Source: Brevibacillus sp.
GTDB lineage: Bacteria > Bacillota > Bacilli > Brevibacillales > Brevibacillaceae
DNA: 32,615 bases
NCBI GenBank assembly: GCA_029240815.1
Contig: JARDZO010000095.1
Coordinates: 1-32,615 of the forward strand
Direction: 5' to 3'
Made by a program: the position numbers and the translations under genes
The notes under the pieces: generated by a model
The model's input: only the letters and a program-made list of their open reading frames with translations
The model's database searches: none
What the model was told of the DNA's origin: nothing
Part shown: piece after piece, positions 32,278 to 32,615 of the stretch
How positions within the stretch are numbered: the stretch's first letter is position 1
Layout: every line of letters starts with the position of its first letter

Positions 32278-32295
32278 CATCAAATTTCTTTGATG
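32278..32295. promoter_or_regulatory. ArsR2 operator over the transcription start
   Basis: CATCAA-N6-TTGATG is one of three boxes with the same ATCAA-N6-TTGAT layout. It covers the predicted start point of the arsR2 promoter. Confidence 0.75.
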
Positions 32296-32300
32296 ATGTT

Positions 32301-32329
32301 ACTTTACGCCTCATTTTTCCAAAATGCAA
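32301..32329 (-). promoter_or_regulatory. Promoter of the arsR2 operon
   Basis: On the minus strand TTGCAT (32329-32324), 17 bases and TAAAGT (32306-32301). Operators lie directly on both sides. Confidence 0.65.
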
Positions 32330-32335
32330 CAGGAA

Positions 32336-32353
32336 TATCAAAAAAAATTGATA
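32336..32353. promoter_or_regulatory. ArsR2 operator upstream of the -35 element
   Basis: TATCAA-AAAAAA-TTGATA has the same arms as the box at 31882-31899. Confidence 0.75.
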
Positions 32354-32487
32354 AATAGGTTAACCGCCTGATTTTATATAGATTTCATACAGTAACGTAT
32401 TGAACATTCTGATTTTTCTGAAGTTACTTGTCCGTTTTATGGTATTCTATTTTGTGATGGATGTCATAAATATGGGGCTGCGTAACG

Positions 32488-32615
32488 ATGAAAGGGTATA
32501 CGACAGAAAAAGAACGGACGATATTTGATCATACTGGAAATAGGATCAAGACAGAAGATCGAGAGATTCGAATTCTTGCTAAGTATGAGGAACCGCTGGT
32601 TGTGGTATTAGGAAA
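32488..32615 (+). CDS. Prolyl 4-hydroxylase (2-oxoglutarate/Fe(II) oxygenase), 3' part cut off
   Basis: Forty-two codons are visible from ATG 32488: KGYTTEKERTIFDHTGNRIK followed by TEDREIRILAKYEEPLVVVL. This closely resembles the N-terminus of the small Bacillus anthracis/cereus prolyl 4-hydroxylase, which hydroxylates proline in peptides with 2-oxoglutarate and Fe(II). The catalytic HxD...H part lies beyond the window. The ribosome site is weak (GGGGCTG). The 32354-32487 gap is AT-rich without a clear promoter. The gene may mark the end of the island and the return of the host chromosome. Confidence 0.8.
   Translation, partial: MKGYTTEKERTIFDHTGNRIKTEDREIRILAKYEEPLVVVLG

Noticed and set aside
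17940..32480. Second copy of the tmRNA 3' end as an att repeat closing the island
   Set aside because: No copy of the CCCCCGCCTCCACCA segment was found downstream within the window.

Overview
The window looks like chromosome from a spore-forming Gram-positive of the Bacillales, most likely Brevibacillus or a close relative in Paenibacillaceae. This rests on protein-level recognition and on the order glycolytic operon / secG-rnr-smpB-ssrA; no search was run. Moderate GC, strong AAAGGAGG-type ribosome sites and classic SigA promoters fit.

Core part (1 to about 17970). A glycolytic operon (pgk 3' part, tpiA, gpmI, eno) ends at a strong terminator. A convergent hypothetical, perhaps spore-related gene follows. 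Then comes a Fur-type ferric-siderophore import locus: a three-gene permease/ATPase operon facing a divergent binding lipoprotein, with Fur-like boxes over both promoters. Next are an ECF sigma factor with a membrane partner carrying two DUF4309-like repeats, a FetAB-type ABC exporter, and a membrane-anchored cytochrome c. The conserved block secG - rnr - smpB - ssrA (tmRNA) closes this part.

Accessory part (about 17973 to about 32400). The DNA right after the tmRNA 3' end is a mosaic. A deleted XRE regulator and a DUF5131 C-terminal scrap flank a complete 1,945-bp transposon without transposase (18380-20324). Its 5'-TGT...ACA-3' ends, 5-bp target duplication (TCAGC), and arrays of about 20-bp sites (four abutting on one side, three spaced on the other) are the architecture of Tn7-like elements. 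Its cargo is a high-GC TetR regulator, a 25-bp palindromic operator and a VOC-fold enzyme.

An arsenic island follows: arsR-acr3-arsC-arsI; a truncated thioredoxin reductase; a divergent MerR-controlled metal cluster (merR-ynfA facing a small Cys membrane protein, a CC protein and a CopZ-N-like [2Fe-2S] protein); two paralogous MarR-flavoprotein cassettes with their own operator pairs; an ArsN1-like acetyltransferase; and a minus-strand operon of a second ArsR, a 60-aa Cys protein, an M28 aminopeptidase and a 65-aa protein with four Cys-Cys pairs. The window ends in the start of a prolyl 4-hydroxylase gene.

How the parts may work together: ArsC makes As(III) and Acr3 exports it. ArsI cleaves methyl-As(III). 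ArsN1 acetylates arsinothricin-type amino acids, and the flavoproteins may oxidise trivalent organoarsenicals. Nearly every soluble protein and regulator in the island carries vicinal Cys pairs. The least explained units are the ArsR2/M28/CC-protein operon, the paired MarR/flavoprotein cassettes, and the transposase-less Tn7-like element.
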